Source: Pseudomonas migulae
GTDB taxonomy: Bacteria > Pseudomonadota > Gammaproteobacteria > Pseudomonadales > Pseudomonadaceae
Assembly: GCF_024169315.1 (NCBI RefSeq)
Contig: NZ_JALJWR010000001.1
Span: forward strand, 5,506,501-5,570,500
DNA: 64,000 bases
Reading direction: 5' to 3'
The notes beneath the pieces were generated by a model that ran no database searches, was not told the DNA's origin, and was given only the letters and a program-made list of their open reading frames with translations. The translations under genes and the position numbers were made by a program. Of the stretch, positions 1-8,303 are shown in pieces (position 1 is the stretch's first letter; every line of letters starts with the position of its first letter).

Positions 1-139
1 AAGGGAATGGCGAGCCTTAGCGAGCCACCGTACGTCAGGGGCGCTTGGCGCTTGGTTACTTGGCGCTCTTCCAAGTGACCCGCTGTAAGAGCGGAACCAA
101 TAGCCGCCGTTACCCAAAAAACGGATATGTACCAAAAAA
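1..139 (+). repeat. Copy A of a dispersed ~150-bp hairpin repeat
   Basis: This non-coding stretch matches two other places in the window, 26432-26606 (opposite strand) and 27173-27325. Shared blocks are a GCGAGCCACCGTACG-like segment, the stem GGTTACTTGG (54-63) with CCAAGTGACC (71-80), then CGGAACCAATAGCCG and an AAAAACGGATAT block. The copy starts mid-element at the window edge. It lies just past the stop codon of the leftward LysR gene, so it may be its 3' trailer. The short frame through it is the familiar spurious reading of this repeat rather than a gene. Confidence 0.7.
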
Positions 140-161
140 ACCAGACCACCATCCGGCCTTG

Positions 162-1118
162 TTACTTGGTCAAAGCATGCTCCGCCCGCACCGAATTCAT
201 AAACGCCTGCATCGCCGACGACTGAATCCGATGACGCCGTGTAATCAACCCATACGGCGGCAACCGCGCTTCAAACTTGATCGGCAACACCGCCAGCAAA
301 TCCCGCCCCGGATAATCCTCGACCACCGACACCGGCGTCACACCGAGCATGTCAGTCTGCTGGATCAACGAGAGCAGGGTCATGATCGAGGTGGTTTCAA
401 CAATGCTGCTGGGAATGTCGACCCGCGCATTGTGGAACACCTGATTGATGATCGCGCGCATCGGGCTGGGTTGCTGTTGCAGCACCCAGGTCATGTTCTG
501 TAATTCCGCCCAGCTCAGGTGCTTCTCCTGCGCCAACGGGTTCTGCGCGCCGGCAATGACGCACAACGCCTCTTCGCCGAGGCTGTCGAACAGCAACTCT
601 TCGGCCCTCGCACCGGCCGGAATCCGCCCCAGCACGATGTCGAGTTGATCCTGCAACAGCGCCTGGACCAACACGTCGCTGGTGTCGACCTGAATGCTCA
701 TCGACAACCGTGGATGGCTTTGCTTCAAGGTGGCGATGGTGCGGGTCAACAACCCTGAGGCCAACGCCGGAATCGCGCCGACGGCGACCCGCCCAAGGTT
801 GCCGGATTCCAGGGCGACCAGTTCTTCACGCATGCCGCTGAGTTCGGCAAACACCATGCGCGCGTAGTAGATGACGGTTTCCCCGAACGGGGTCGAGCGC
901 ATGCCGCGAGGCAGGCGTTCGAACAGTTCGACGCCAAGCAAGTCCTCGGCCTCGTGGAGCATCTTGGTCGCTGCCGGTTGGGTCATGCCGATGTGATCGG
1001 CGGCGCGGCGCAGCGAGCCGAATTCCTGCAATGCCAGCATCAGCCGCAGTTGGCGCAGACGCAGTCGACTGTGGATCACATTGGCATCAGGAATTCGGGT
1101 CATGGTCCGCGCTCGCAT
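162..1118 (-). CDS. LysR-family regulator of the sugar-acid locus (GbpR-like)
   Basis: This is a LysR-type DNA-binding regulator of about 318 aa. The N-terminal winged helix-turn-helix has the family pattern (LMLALQEFGSLRRAADHIGM, then QPAATKMLHEAEDLLG) at about residues 20-65, followed by a type 2 periplasmic-binding-protein-like effector domain. Its sequence recalls the GbpR branch, which controls sugar and sugar-acid genes. It sits directly downstream of the tctA-like gene, in the same direction with a gap of about 50 bp, so it may be the last gene of that operon. The start is uncertain: ATG at 1118 or 1103 both fit, neither has a strong ribosome site, and a TTG at 1145 would extend it. 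By position it is the likely regulator of the catabolic genes at 4682-12128, probably through the ATARCC-N3-GGYTAT dyads. Confidence 0.88.
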   Translation of the reverse strand: MRARTMTRIPDANVIHSRLRLRQLRLMLALQEFGSLRRAADHIGMTQPAATKMLHEAEDLLGVELFERLPRGMRSTPFGETVIYYARMVFAELSGMREELVALESGNLGRVAVGAIPALASGLLTRTIATLKQSHPRLSMSIQVDTSDVLVQALLQDQLDIVLGRIPAGARAEELLFDSLGEEALCVIAGAQNPLAQEKHLSWAELQNMTWVLQQQPSPMRAIINQVFHNARVDIPSSIVETTSIMTLLSLIQQTDMLGVTPVSVVEDYPGRDLLAVLPIKFEARLPPYGLITRRHRIQSSAMQAFMNSVRAEHALTK

Positions 1119-1172
1119 GAAAGACTGCGGCAAGCCTGACAACAAATGTCAGGCGTTGCCAGCATTGCTGTG

Positions 1173-2702
1173 TCACAGCACCGATTTGGTCTTGGCGACG
1201 GGCGGTTTACGCAGGCCCGTCAAGGCGCCGAGTGCCTTGGAAATCAGCGGCCAGAACAGCATCAGCAGCGCTGCCGTGGTCAGGCAACCCACCAACGGGT
1301 TGGACCAGAAAATCCCCAAGTGTCCGTCGGAGAACAGCATCGATTGACGGAACGCATCCTCAGCCTTGTCCCCCAGAACAGCGGCCAATACCAGTGGTGC
1401 AATCGGGTAACCGAGTTTCTTGAACAGATAACCCAGCGCGCCGAAGCCCAGCATCAACACCACGTCGAAGAACGAGTTGTGCACCGAGTACGCGCCGATG
1501 GCGCAGACCATGATGATGATTGGCGCAATGATCGAGAACGGAATGCGCAGGATCGAGGCGAACAGCGGCACGGTGGCCAACACCACGATCAGGCTCACCA
1601 CGTTGCCCAGGTACATGCTCGCAATCAGGCCCCAGACAAAATCGTGCTGCTCGACGAACAATGTCGGGCCAGGGTGCAAGCCCCAGATCATCAACCCGCC
1701 GAGCATTACCGCCGCCGTGGCAGATCCTGGAATGCCCAGGGTCAGCATCGGCAACAGGGCGCTGGTGCCAGCGGCGTGGTCAGCGGTTTCCGGAGCGATC
1801 ACGCCTTCGAGTTCACCCTTGCCGAAGTTCTCGCGGTTTTTTGAAAAACGCCGCGCCAGGCTGTAGCTCATGAACGAGGCCGCCGTCGGGCCGCCGGGGG
1901 TGATGCCCATCCAGCAACCGACCAAAGTGCTGCGCACAATCGTCCACCAGTAGCGCGGCAACTTCGCCCACGTGCGCAGGATCACCATCGGCGTAATGCG
2001 CGCATGTTCGCCGCGGAACACCAGGCCTTCCTCGACGGTGCAGAGGATTTCGCCGATACCGAACAACCCGATGACCGCCACTTCAAAACTGATCCCGGTC
2101 ATCAGGATCGGCTGGTCGAAGGTCAGGCGCAGGTTGCCGGACACGGTGTCCATGCCGACCGCCGCCATGGCGAAACCGATCATCATCGCCACCACGGTTT
2201 TCAGCGGCGGGTTCTTGCTCATGCCGATGAAGGTGCAGAACGCCAACAGGTACACCGCGAAGAATTCCGGCGAGCTGAATGACATGGCGAACGCGGCAAT
2301 CTTGGTCGAGAGGAAGGTCAGCAGCAACACCCCGGCCAGTGCACCCAGCAACGCCGAACTGAACGCAGCGGTCAGGGCCTCGGCAGCGCGACCTTCGCGG
2401 GCCATCGGGTAGCCGTCAAACGTCGTCGCCACCGATGAGGGCTCGCCGGGTATGTTGAACAGGATCGAGGTGATCGAGCCGCCAAACAGCGCGCCCCAAT
2501 ACATGCACGACAGCAGGATGATCGCCGACACCGGCGACATGGTGAATGTCAGTGGCAGCAACAATGCCACGCCATTGGGGGCACCGAGGCCAGGCAAAAC
2601 GCCGACCAGAATGCCCAGCAGCACGCCGATCACCATCAGGCCGATGTGGCCCGGGGTCAGGATCAGGTTCATGCCTTGCAGCAGGGAATCGAATTCGCTC
2701 AT
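1173..2702 (-). CDS. Tripartite tricarboxylate transporter large permease (TctA family)
   Basis: This 509-aa integral membrane protein is the large permease of a TTT-family carboxylate uptake system that works with a periplasmic binding protein. The TctA hallmarks are visible: GVLVGVLPGLGAPNG near residue 35, a second repeat with LLPMLTLGIPGSATAAVMLGG near 310-330, and about a dozen hydrophobic segments. I chose the ATG at 2702 because it follows GGGAGAAGC and overlaps the stop of the TctB-like gene by 4 bp (ATGA), so the pair is translationally coupled. The substrate cannot be read from sequence. The neighbouring sugar-acid enzymes suggest an aldonate or related acid rather than citrate. Confidence 0.93.
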   Translation of the reverse strand: MSEFDSLLQGMNLILTPGHIGLMVIGVLLGILVGVLPGLGAPNGVALLLPLTFTMSPVSAIILLSCMYWGALFGGSITSILFNIPGEPSSVATTFDGYPMAREGRAAEALTAAFSSALLGALAGVLLLTFLSTKIAAFAMSFSSPEFFAVYLLAFCTFIGMSKNPPLKTVVAMMIGFAMAAVGMDTVSGNLRLTFDQPILMTGISFEVAVIGLFGIGEILCTVEEGLVFRGEHARITPMVILRTWAKLPRYWWTIVRSTLVGCWMGITPGGPTAASFMSYSLARRFSKNRENFGKGELEGVIAPETADHAAGTSALLPMLTLGIPGSATAAVMLGGLMIWGLHPGPTLFVEQHDFVWGLIASMYLGNVVSLIVVLATVPLFASILRIPFSIIAPIIIMVCAIGAYSVHNSFFDVVLMLGFGALGYLFKKLGYPIAPLVLAAVLGDKAEDAFRQSMLFSDGHLGIFWSNPLVGCLTTAALLMLFWPLISKALGALTGLRKPPVAKTKSVL

Positions 2703-3232
2703 TTGAAGCTTCTCCCGGCCAGAGTAATCCAGTCGCCCATCGGGCCGGCATCCAGCGGGACCTTGAACCACAGCGCGAAAATCAGGTAGCTGGCCAGTAC
2801 CGCGCCGAGGGATACGCTGCCGATCATCAACTTGCCGTAAGGCTTGGTGCGGACCTTGTCACGCCACATGAACCAGGCAATGAAACAGGCCGACGCCACG
2901 TAGATGCCGGTGAACGGCATGGCACCCACGAACAGCGCAATCGGGATGAACACCGACAGCACTTGTTTGAACGCATTGCGGCTGACGAATGCAAGGCCCA
3001 GGGCTTTCCAGCGCACCAGCGTCCATACGCCGTTGGCCACGCTCGCGGCGCTCAGCATCAGGCCGATGTAGAAGGGAAAGTAACCCGGCTCGGGGCCGGA
3101 ATCGCCCCAGCCGATACCTTGTTCGACACTGCCGAACATCACCACCACGCCGATCAGCGCAGTGAAGACGGCCAGGCCGAGTTCGACCCAGTGGGTACCG
3201 ACCAGCGCCGGTGAATCCGAAGAATGGGACAT
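2699..3232 (-). CDS. Tripartite tricarboxylate transporter small subunit (TctB family)
   Basis: This 177-aa protein with four predicted transmembrane segments matches the small TctB subunit of TTT transporters in size and layout. One conserved stretch is GDSGPEPGYFPFYIGLML near residue 45; this G-PGYFP motif is usual in the family. The ATG at 3232 follows a strong GGAGGTG site at 8 bp; an upstream in-frame ATG has none. It lies between the binding protein and the large permease in the order C-B-A. It is expected to help couple the binding protein to the permease; its exact role in the family is unclear. Confidence 0.9.
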   Translation of the reverse strand: MSHSSDSPALVGTHWVELGLAVFTALIGVVVMFGSVEQGIGWGDSGPEPGYFPFYIGLMLSAASVANGVWTLVRWKALGLAFVSRNAFKQVLSVFIPIALFVGAMPFTGIYVASACFIAWFMWRDKVRTKPYGKLMIGSVSLGAVLASYLIFALWFKVPLDAGPMGDWITLAGRSFK

Positions 3233-3284
3233 GAAGACACCTCCAGAGGTGACGGCCGTGCGCAGGCGGACGGCCGTGGGCAAC

Positions 3285-4301
3285 TCAGTTTTTCAGCCAG
3301 CCGGCTTCTTTGAACACCGGGGTGACGCGGGCGGTGTCTTTCTCAATGTAGGCGGTCAGCGGCTCGCCTTCGAGGAAGGTCGGCACCAGCGCGTTCTGTT
3401 TGACGTAGGCCTTGAACTCCGGAGTCTCGGTGACTTTGCGCATCAGCTCGACATAGAACGCTCGCTGCTCGGCGGTGACTTCGCCAGGCATGAACACCGT
3501 GCGCGGGAAGCGATACTGATCGATGCCAAGGCCCTGTTCGTGGCAGGTCGGCACATCGGCCCAGGATTTGTCGCCGGCGACCTTTTCGGTATAGCTCATG
3601 CGTTCCTGACTGAACACGCAGAGCGGTTCGACTTGATCACCGCGCCATTGGCTGATGCTTTCGCTGGGGTTGTTGACGTTGGCGGCGATGTGTTTGCCGG
3701 CCAGTTGGGTCGCGGCTTCACTGCCGCTCTTGAACGGGATGTACACCAGTTTGCTGTTGTTGGTCTGGTTCAGCAGCAGGGTCAGGGTCTGGTCGACATC
3801 CTTGGACTGGCTGCCGCCCATGCGCAGGTTCGACGGGTCAGCCTTCACCGCTTCGTAGAAGCCTTTGGCATCCTTCCACGGCGCGCCCTTGTAGCTCCAG
3901 AGAATGAAGTCGTCCTCGGCCACGGCGGCAATGGGGGTCAGTTCCTGCCATTGATAGCCGAGCTTGGACACCAGTGGCAGCAGGTAGATGTTGTTGGTGC
4001 CGATCACCAGTTTTTCCGGATCGCCCTTGTTCATTTTCAGGTCGAGGAAGGCTTCGGCGCCATTGCCGCCACCCTTGTTGAGGACGATGGTGTTGACGTC
4101 GAGAAACTTGTGAGTGGTGATGATCGACTGGATCAGCCGACCGAGTTGATCGGTGCCACCACCGGGACCACCGGCGACGACGATTTCAACGTTCTTGTCC
4201 GGCTGCCAGGCAGCGTTGGCAAGAGCGGGAAGGGTTCCGGCGGCGACCAGCGTGCAGCCAAGAAACAGACGGGATGTGCGACGGACGAATGCATTTCGCA
4301 T
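3285..4301 (-). CDS. Periplasmic solute-binding protein of the TTT transporter (TctC/Bug family)
   Basis: This 338-aa protein has a signal peptide (basic RRTSR, hydrophobic LFLGCTLVAAGTLPAL, AnA-type cleavage before AWQPDK). The rest is a Bug/TctC binding fold: VEIVVAGGPGGGTDQLGR near residues 36-54 is the family's ligand-loop signature. It captures an organic acid in the periplasm for the TctA/TctB permease. It is the first gene of the leftward operon tctC-tctB-tctA-lysR. The ATG at 4301 gives a proper signal peptide, whereas the next upstream in-frame ATG would not. The 380-bp region upstream is shared with the rightward MFS gene and carries the two dyads at 4422-4436 and 4551-4565. Confidence 0.92.
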   Translation of the reverse strand: MRNAFVRRTSRLFLGCTLVAAGTLPALANAAWQPDKNVEIVVAGGPGGGTDQLGRLIQSIITTHKFLDVNTIVLNKGGGNGAEAFLDLKMNKGDPEKLVIGTNNIYLLPLVSKLGYQWQELTPIAAVAEDDFILWSYKGAPWKDAKGFYEAVKADPSNLRMGGSQSKDVDQTLTLLLNQTNNSKLVYIPFKSGSEAATQLAGKHIAANVNNPSESISQWRGDQVEPLCVFSQERMSYTEKVAGDKSWADVPTCHEQGLGIDQYRFPRTVFMPGEVTAEQRAFYVELMRKVTETPEFKAYVKQNALVPTFLEGEPLTAYIEKDTARVTPVFKEAGWLKN

Positions 4302-4421
4302 GATGGAAGGCCTCGTTTTTGTAGTTGTTATGAGTGACTTGTCGGTGTTCAAAAGCTGCAAGCCTGGACTGAGTGTGGGAAGCCTCCGCCGCGGCGTCTA
4401 GTCAAAACAATACATACACCG

Positions 4422-4436
4422 ATAGCCTGCGGTTAT
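4422..4436. promoter_or_regulatory. Candidate LysR operator, dyad copy 1
   Basis: The sequence is ATAGCC-TGC-GGTTAT, an imperfect dyad with a T-N11-A core as in LysR-type boxes. It is the reverse complement of the copy at 4551-4565 apart from the three spacer bases. Assignment to the LysR gene at 162-1118 is inferred from position. Confidence 0.5.
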
Positions 4437-4550
4437 AGGTCCGAATGGCCAATTTCGCCATGATCGCCAAGGCCTTTGCGCCAGAGCGGTTTGAGAGGAA
4501 AGTCAGGGTAGGCGCTGCCCATTGAAAGCCCCCTGAAAGCAGGGCGTGAC

Positions 4551-4565
4551 ATAACCCGAGGCTAT
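4551..4565. promoter_or_regulatory. Candidate LysR operator, dyad copy 2
   Basis: The sequence is ATAACC-CGA-GGCTAT. With its outer flanking bases (ATCG here, CGAT at copy 1) it forms a long inverted pair with 4422-4436. It lies 117 bp upstream of the MFS start codon. Confidence 0.5.
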
Positions 4566-4681
4566 CGCCGTATTTCAAGTTTTGATTAGACGGTTATCAC
4601 TGAGCCTTCGATAGTGCTCACCAACGCCGCCTGAAGCGGCAATGCTGCATCTCAAAAAAATAATAAGTCGAGGTACGCACC

Positions 4682-6022
4682 ATGGCCCGTCCCAGTGCTT
4701 CCCTGCATCTGCCCGGCGCAGTTGCCCAGCCCGCCGCAGCGGGCACACCGCTGACCGGCACGACCAAGGCCAGCAGTGTGCGCTGGCGGATCTTCGCGAT
4801 CATCTTCGCGCTGACCATGGTCAACCTGATCGATCGGGTGTCGCTGTCGATTGCGATGCCGACCATCGCCCATGAGTTTTCCCTGTCGCCGAGCATGCAA
4901 GGGTTGATCCTCAGCAGTTTCTTCTGGGCGTATGCGCTGTTGCAGATTCCTGGCGGGTGGATGATCGATCGCTTCGGGCCGCATCGGGTCATCAGTTGGT
5001 CCACGGGGTTGTGGGGCACCTTTCAAGTGTTGGCGGCGTTTGCCACGGGCGGGTTGTCGTTGCTGTTCGCCCGGGTGGCGCTGGGTGCTGCCGAGGCGCC
5101 GTTGTTTCCTTCGGGCGGCAAGCTGATTTCCCTGTGGCTGGCGCCGAGCGAGCGCAGTCGCGGCGCGGTGCTGATGGACAGTGGCAGCCCGCTGGGCGTG
5201 GCGCTCGGCGGGTTGATCATTGCCTACCTGATTGCTTCGCTGGACTCGTGGCGTCTGGCATTCGTGATCGCCGGTATCGCGACACTGGTGCTGGCCTGGC
5301 TGGCGCGGCGTTATCTGCGCGATGACCCGGCCAGTCACCCGCAAGTGAATGCCGAAGAACTCGAGAAGATCAACGCCGGGCGCGCGACGCCTGCTGCCGA
5401 AGCGGCGCGTGTGCCGGTCAAAGGCCTCGGAATCGCCGCCCGTTCCCTGAGCGGTTTGCTCATCGGACGTGCCAGTTGGGCGATGGTGTATTTCGGCTTG
5501 CTGACCTGGGGCCCGAGTTATCTGGCGCAGGCCCGAGGCTTCGACATCAAAGGCATTGGCGCGGCGACGTTCGTGATTTTCGTGTGCGGCGCGCTGGGTT
5601 CGTTGACCGGTGGTTTCCTCTGCGACGGGCTGATCCGCAAAGGCGTCAGTCGCGGTGTCGCGGTCAAGAGCCTGCTGGCATTTTCCGGCGTGGTCGCCCT
5701 CGGTGCGTTCCTGTTGCTGCCGACCCTGACTGACCCATTCGCCGCGGTGGCGCTGTTGGCCATGACTGCGTTTTTCCTGATGTGGGGCAGCCTCTACTGG
5801 AGTTTCCCGGCATTGCTGGCGGCACCGGCGCGGGTCGGGTTGATCGGCGGCGTGATGAACATGGCCGGCAGCACCGGCGGAATTGCAGTACCGATCCTGG
5901 TCGGCGTGATCCTGCAAATGGCCGGTGGCTTTGCGCCGGTGCTGGGGTTCTTCGCGGCCTGTTCGGCAGTCTTCGTGCTGGCCACATTGTTCATCAGCCT
6001 CGACGAGGTGCGGCATGACTAA
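4682..6022 (+). CDS. MFS transporter, anion:cation symporter (ACS) type
   Basis: This 446-aa protein with 12 predicted transmembrane segments has an unusual 35-residue Ala/Pro-rich cytoplasmic N-terminus. The signatures of the galactonate/glucarate branch of the major facilitator superfamily are present: NLIDRVSLSIAMP in helix 1, then YALLQIPGGWMIDRFG in the helix 2-3 loop near residue 90-105, and GAAEAPLFPSGGKL in helix 4. It should import a sugar acid by proton symport. It heads the rightward operon and overlaps the amidohydrolase start by 8 bp. The operon therefore has its own importer in addition to the divergent TTT system. From memory, a similar MFS gene (PA2214) sits in the corresponding P. 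aeruginosa cluster. Confidence 0.92.
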   Translation: MARPSASLHLPGAVAQPAAAGTPLTGTTKASSVRWRIFAIIFALTMVNLIDRVSLSIAMPTIAHEFSLSPSMQGLILSSFFWAYALLQIPGGWMIDRFGPHRVISWSTGLWGTFQVLAAFATGGLSLLFARVALGAAEAPLFPSGGKLISLWLAPSERSRGAVLMDSGSPLGVALGGLIIAYLIASLDSWRLAFVIAGIATLVLAWLARRYLRDDPASHPQVNAEELEKINAGRATPAAEAARVPVKGLGIAARSLSGLLIGRASWAMVYFGLLTWGPSYLAQARGFDIKGIGAATFVIFVCGALGSLTGGFLCDGLIRKGVSRGVAVKSLLAFSGVVALGAFLLLPTLTDPFAAVALLAMTAFFLMWGSLYWSFPALLAAPARVGLIGGVMNMAGSTGGIAVPILVGVILQMAGGFAPVLGFFAACSAVFVLATLFISLDEVRHD

Positions 6023-6971
6023 GCTGTATGACGGTCCGATCATCGACGCCCATCACCACTTCTGGGATCCGACGATCAATCACCATCCGTGGCTCGCCCC
6101 CGAAGCCGACATCCCGTTTCGCTACGGGGACTACAGCGCGATCAAGCGGCGTTATTTTCCCGACGATTATTTCGCCGATGCCGGCTCGCATAACGTCGTG
6201 CAAACGGTGTACATCGAGACCGAATGGGACCCGCAAGACCCGATTGGCGAAACCCGTTTCATCGAAGGTCTTGCCGCGCGCTACGGCGTTCCGAATGCCA
6301 TCGTCGCGCAGGCCTGGCTCGATCATCCGGACGCCATCGCGGTGCTCACCGAACAGGCGAGTTTCAAGGGTGTACGCAGCGTGCGCCACAAACCCGGCGG
6401 GCCGACCTCGACCGCGCAGGTCGGCCATGTGCGCAGCCTGATGAGCGATGAGCACTGGCGGCGCAGTTACGCTGCATTGCAAGGGTTGGGGCTGCATTTC
6501 GATTTGCAGACACCCTGGTGGAACCTGTTCGAAGCCGAACGGCTGGCCAGGGACTTTCCCGGCACCACGCTGATCCTCAACCACGCCGGTTTGCCCAATG
6601 ACCGCAGCGCCGAAGGCCTGGCCGGCTGGCGCCTGGCAATGGCGCGGCTGGCCGAGTGGCCGAACGTGCAGGTGAAGATTTCCGGCCTGGGCCTGAAAGG
6701 GCAGGCGTGGCGCGCCAAAGACAACGCGTGGATCGTGCGCGAAGTGATCGCCATGTTTGGCACCGATCGGGTGATGTTCGCCAGCAACTTCCCGGTCGAT
6801 AGCCTGTGCGGCTCGTTCGATGACATCTACAGCGGTTTCAGATCCATCGTTGCCGATCTGCCACACGCTGATCAGCAGCGACTTTTCTACAGCAACGCGC
6901 AGCGGGTTTATCGCTGCGAGCCTTGCGCCATTGACCGTACATGGCCCGAACCCTTGAGGAGTGAAGCATGA
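6015..6971 (+). CDS. Amidohydrolase-family TIM-barrel hydrolase, probable sugar-acid lactonase
   Basis: This 318-aa protein belongs to the predicted metal-dependent TIM-barrel hydrolases (COG3618) that include L-fuconolactonase and 2-pyrone-4,6-dicarboxylate lactonase. Visible features are IIDAHHHFWDP at residues 9-19, the first metal-binding strand; LILNHAGLP near residue 188; and MFASNFPVDS near 254-263. The ATG at 6015 is set by homology of the N-terminus and overlaps the MFS stop. Its own stop overlaps the pdxA2 start by 4 bp, so the three genes are coupled. I infer hydrolysis of an aldonolactone to the free acid before dehydration. The substrate is not proven by sequence. Confidence 0.88.
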   Translation: MTKLYDGPIIDAHHHFWDPTINHHPWLAPEADIPFRYGDYSAIKRRYFPDDYFADAGSHNVVQTVYIETEWDPQDPIGETRFIEGLAARYGVPNAIVAQAWLDHPDAIAVLTEQASFKGVRSVRHKPGGPTSTAQVGHVRSLMSDEHWRRSYAALQGLGLHFDLQTPWWNLFEAERLARDFPGTTLILNHAGLPNDRSAEGLAGWRLAMARLAEWPNVQVKISGLGLKGQAWRAKDNAWIVREVIAMFGTDRVMFASNFPVDSLCGSFDDIYSGFRSIVADLPHADQQRLFYSNAQRVYRCEPCAIDRTWPEPLRSEA

Positions 6972-7972
6972 ACAAGACAACCATCGCGATGGTCCTGGGC
7001 GACCCGGCGGGCATCGGCCCGGAACTGATCGCACGCCTGCTCGCCGAACCTCAGGTTCGCAGCCAGGCCAACGTGATCCTGATTGCCGACGAGGCGGAAA
7101 TGCGTCGCGGCATGCGCATCGCGGGGGCGGAGTTTCCTTACCGTCGTGTGGAGTCGCTGGATCAGCTGTCATTTGTCGATGACACGCCGCTGTTCTACGA
7201 CTTTTGCGGCGACACGATCGGTGAGTTCCCGCGCAGCGAAGCCAGTGTCATCGGCGGCCGCTACAGCCTCGACACCCTGGAAAAAGCCCTGCGCCTGACC
7301 GAGGCCGGCACCACCGATGCCATCCTGTTCGGGCCATTGAACAAGACCTCGTTGCACATGGCCGGCATGGCCCACAACGATGAGCTGCACTGGTTCGCCG
7401 AGCTGCTGGATTTCCACGGGCCGTTTTGCGAGTTCAACGTGCTCGACAATCTGTGGACGTCGCGAGTGACGTCCCATGTGGCGCTGGCCGAGGTGCCGGG
7501 CATGTTGACTCAAGCGCGGGTGGTGGAAGCGATCCAGCTGATCGACACCGCGCTGAAGCGCAACGGCCTGGAAAAACCGCGCATCGGCGTCTGTGGCTTG
7601 AACCCGCACAATGGCGACAACGGCTCGTTCGGGCGCGAAGAACTGGACATCATCGGCCCGGCGGTTCGCTCGGCGCAGGCGTTGGGGATTGCGGCTGAAG
7701 GTCCCTATCCGGGCGACACGATTTTCCTCAAGGTCCAGGGCGATGCCAGCGCCTTCGACGCGGTGGTGACGATGTACCACGACCAGGGACAGATCGCGAT
7801 CAAGTTGATGGGCTTCTCCCGCGGGGTGACGGTGCAGGGTGGCTTGCCGATTCCGATTACCACGCCGGCCCACGGCACCGCGTTCGATATCGCGGGGCAG
7901 GGCAAGGCCAATGTCGGGGCGATCCGCCAAGCGTTCGAGATCGCGTGCCGGATGGGCGGTAACAGCTACTAA
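6968..7972 (+). CDS. pdxA2: PdxA2-type dehydrogenase (4-hydroxythreonine-4-phosphate dehydrogenase family)
   Basis: This 334-aa member of the PdxA family is an NAD-dependent beta-hydroxyacid oxidative decarboxylase fold. The family's metal and substrate residues are seen: GDPAGIGPEL at residues 12-21, GPLNKTSLHMAG near 120, HNDELHWFAEL near 137, MYHDQGQIAIKLMGF near 268 and PAHGTAFDIAG near 300. In other bacteria PdxA2 oxidises 4-phospho-D-threonate or -erythronate after a DUF1537 kinase has phosphorylated the acid. No such kinase is present here, so the substrate in this operon is open. A diol-acid dehydrogenase role like that of the homologue TphB is also possible. From memory, PA2212 holds the same position in P. 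aeruginosa. Confidence 0.9.
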   Translation: MNKTTIAMVLGDPAGIGPELIARLLAEPQVRSQANVILIADEAEMRRGMRIAGAEFPYRRVESLDQLSFVDDTPLFYDFCGDTIGEFPRSEASVIGGRYSLDTLEKALRLTEAGTTDAILFGPLNKTSLHMAGMAHNDELHWFAELLDFHGPFCEFNVLDNLWTSRVTSHVALAEVPGMLTQARVVEAIQLIDTALKRNGLEKPRIGVCGLNPHNGDNGSFGREELDIIGPAVRSAQALGIAAEGPYPGDTIFLKVQGDASAFDAVVTMYHDQGQIAIKLMGFSRGVTVQGGLPIPITTPAHGTAFDIAGQGKANVGAIRQAFEIACRMGGNSY

Positions 7973-8000
7973 GCGCGTTCTATAAAGCAACACAACTCCA

Positions 8001-8092
8001 ATGTGGGAGCGGGCTTGCTCGCGAATGCGGTGTGTCAGGCAGCATTAATGTCGACTGACACACCGCATTCGCGAGCAAGCCCGCTCCCACAT
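8001..8092. repeat. REP inverted pair with T-run, possible terminator
   Basis: Two arms of about 37 nt (8001-8037 and 8056-8092) are nearly perfect inverted complements, with the REP core GTGGGAGCGGGCTTGCTCGC. A run of eight T follows at 8092-8099, so the hairpin could also act as an intrinsic terminator for the upstream operon. Confidence 0.9.
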
Positions 8093-8144
8093 TTTTTTTG
8101 TGTGATGGCTGATAACCCGATCTACCGGATAACCCGTTTATGCG

Positions 8145-8159
8145 ATCACCCCAGGTTAT
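8145..8159. promoter_or_regulatory. Candidate LysR operator, dyad copy 3
   Basis: The sequence ATCACC-CCA-GGTTAT differs from the ATARCC-N3-GGYTAT consensus at one position. It is accompanied by two half-sites (GATAACC at 8111 and 8128) and lies 145 bp before the dehydratase start. Confidence 0.45.
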
Positions 8160-8303
8160 CGACGGATGTGCATAAGTGATTATCCGCACCCCCAAGCGCT
8201 GGCTAAAGTCGCTCCATCGAATGCCGGATCCCGCCACCCGAGCGGCTCTGCGCACAAGACTCAAACAACTACAAAAAGCCGGCAGCGCAAGGAATCCGTA
8301 CCC

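Larger units (their letters stand above)
4302..4681. promoter_or_regulatory. Divergent promoter region between the TTT transporter and catabolic operons
   Basis: This 380-bp gene-free region separates the two divergent transcription units. It holds two copies of a 15-bp interrupted palindrome in opposite orientation, at 4422-4436 and 4551-4565, and a further GGTTAT half-site at 4592-4597. I see no convincing sigma-70 -35/-10 pair, which would be usual for a LysR-activated promoter. A Shine-Dalgarno-like GAGG lies just before the ATG at 4682. Confidence 0.6.
7973..8303. promoter_or_regulatory. Gap before the dehydratase: REP pair plus a second promoter region
   Basis: This gap holds a REP inverted repeat (8001-8092) ending in eight T, which could terminate the pdxA2 transcript. 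It then holds GATAACC at 8111-8117, GATAACC at 8128-8134 and the dyad ATCACC-CCA-GGTTAT at 8145-8159. The downstream genes are therefore likely to have their own regulated promoter. No clear sigma-70 boxes are visible. Confidence 0.55.

Noticed and set aside
45..503. Plus-strand frame beginning in repeat copy A
   Set aside because: The beginning is the dispersed repeat and the rest lies opposite the LysR gene. The same kind of reading occurs at copies B and C.
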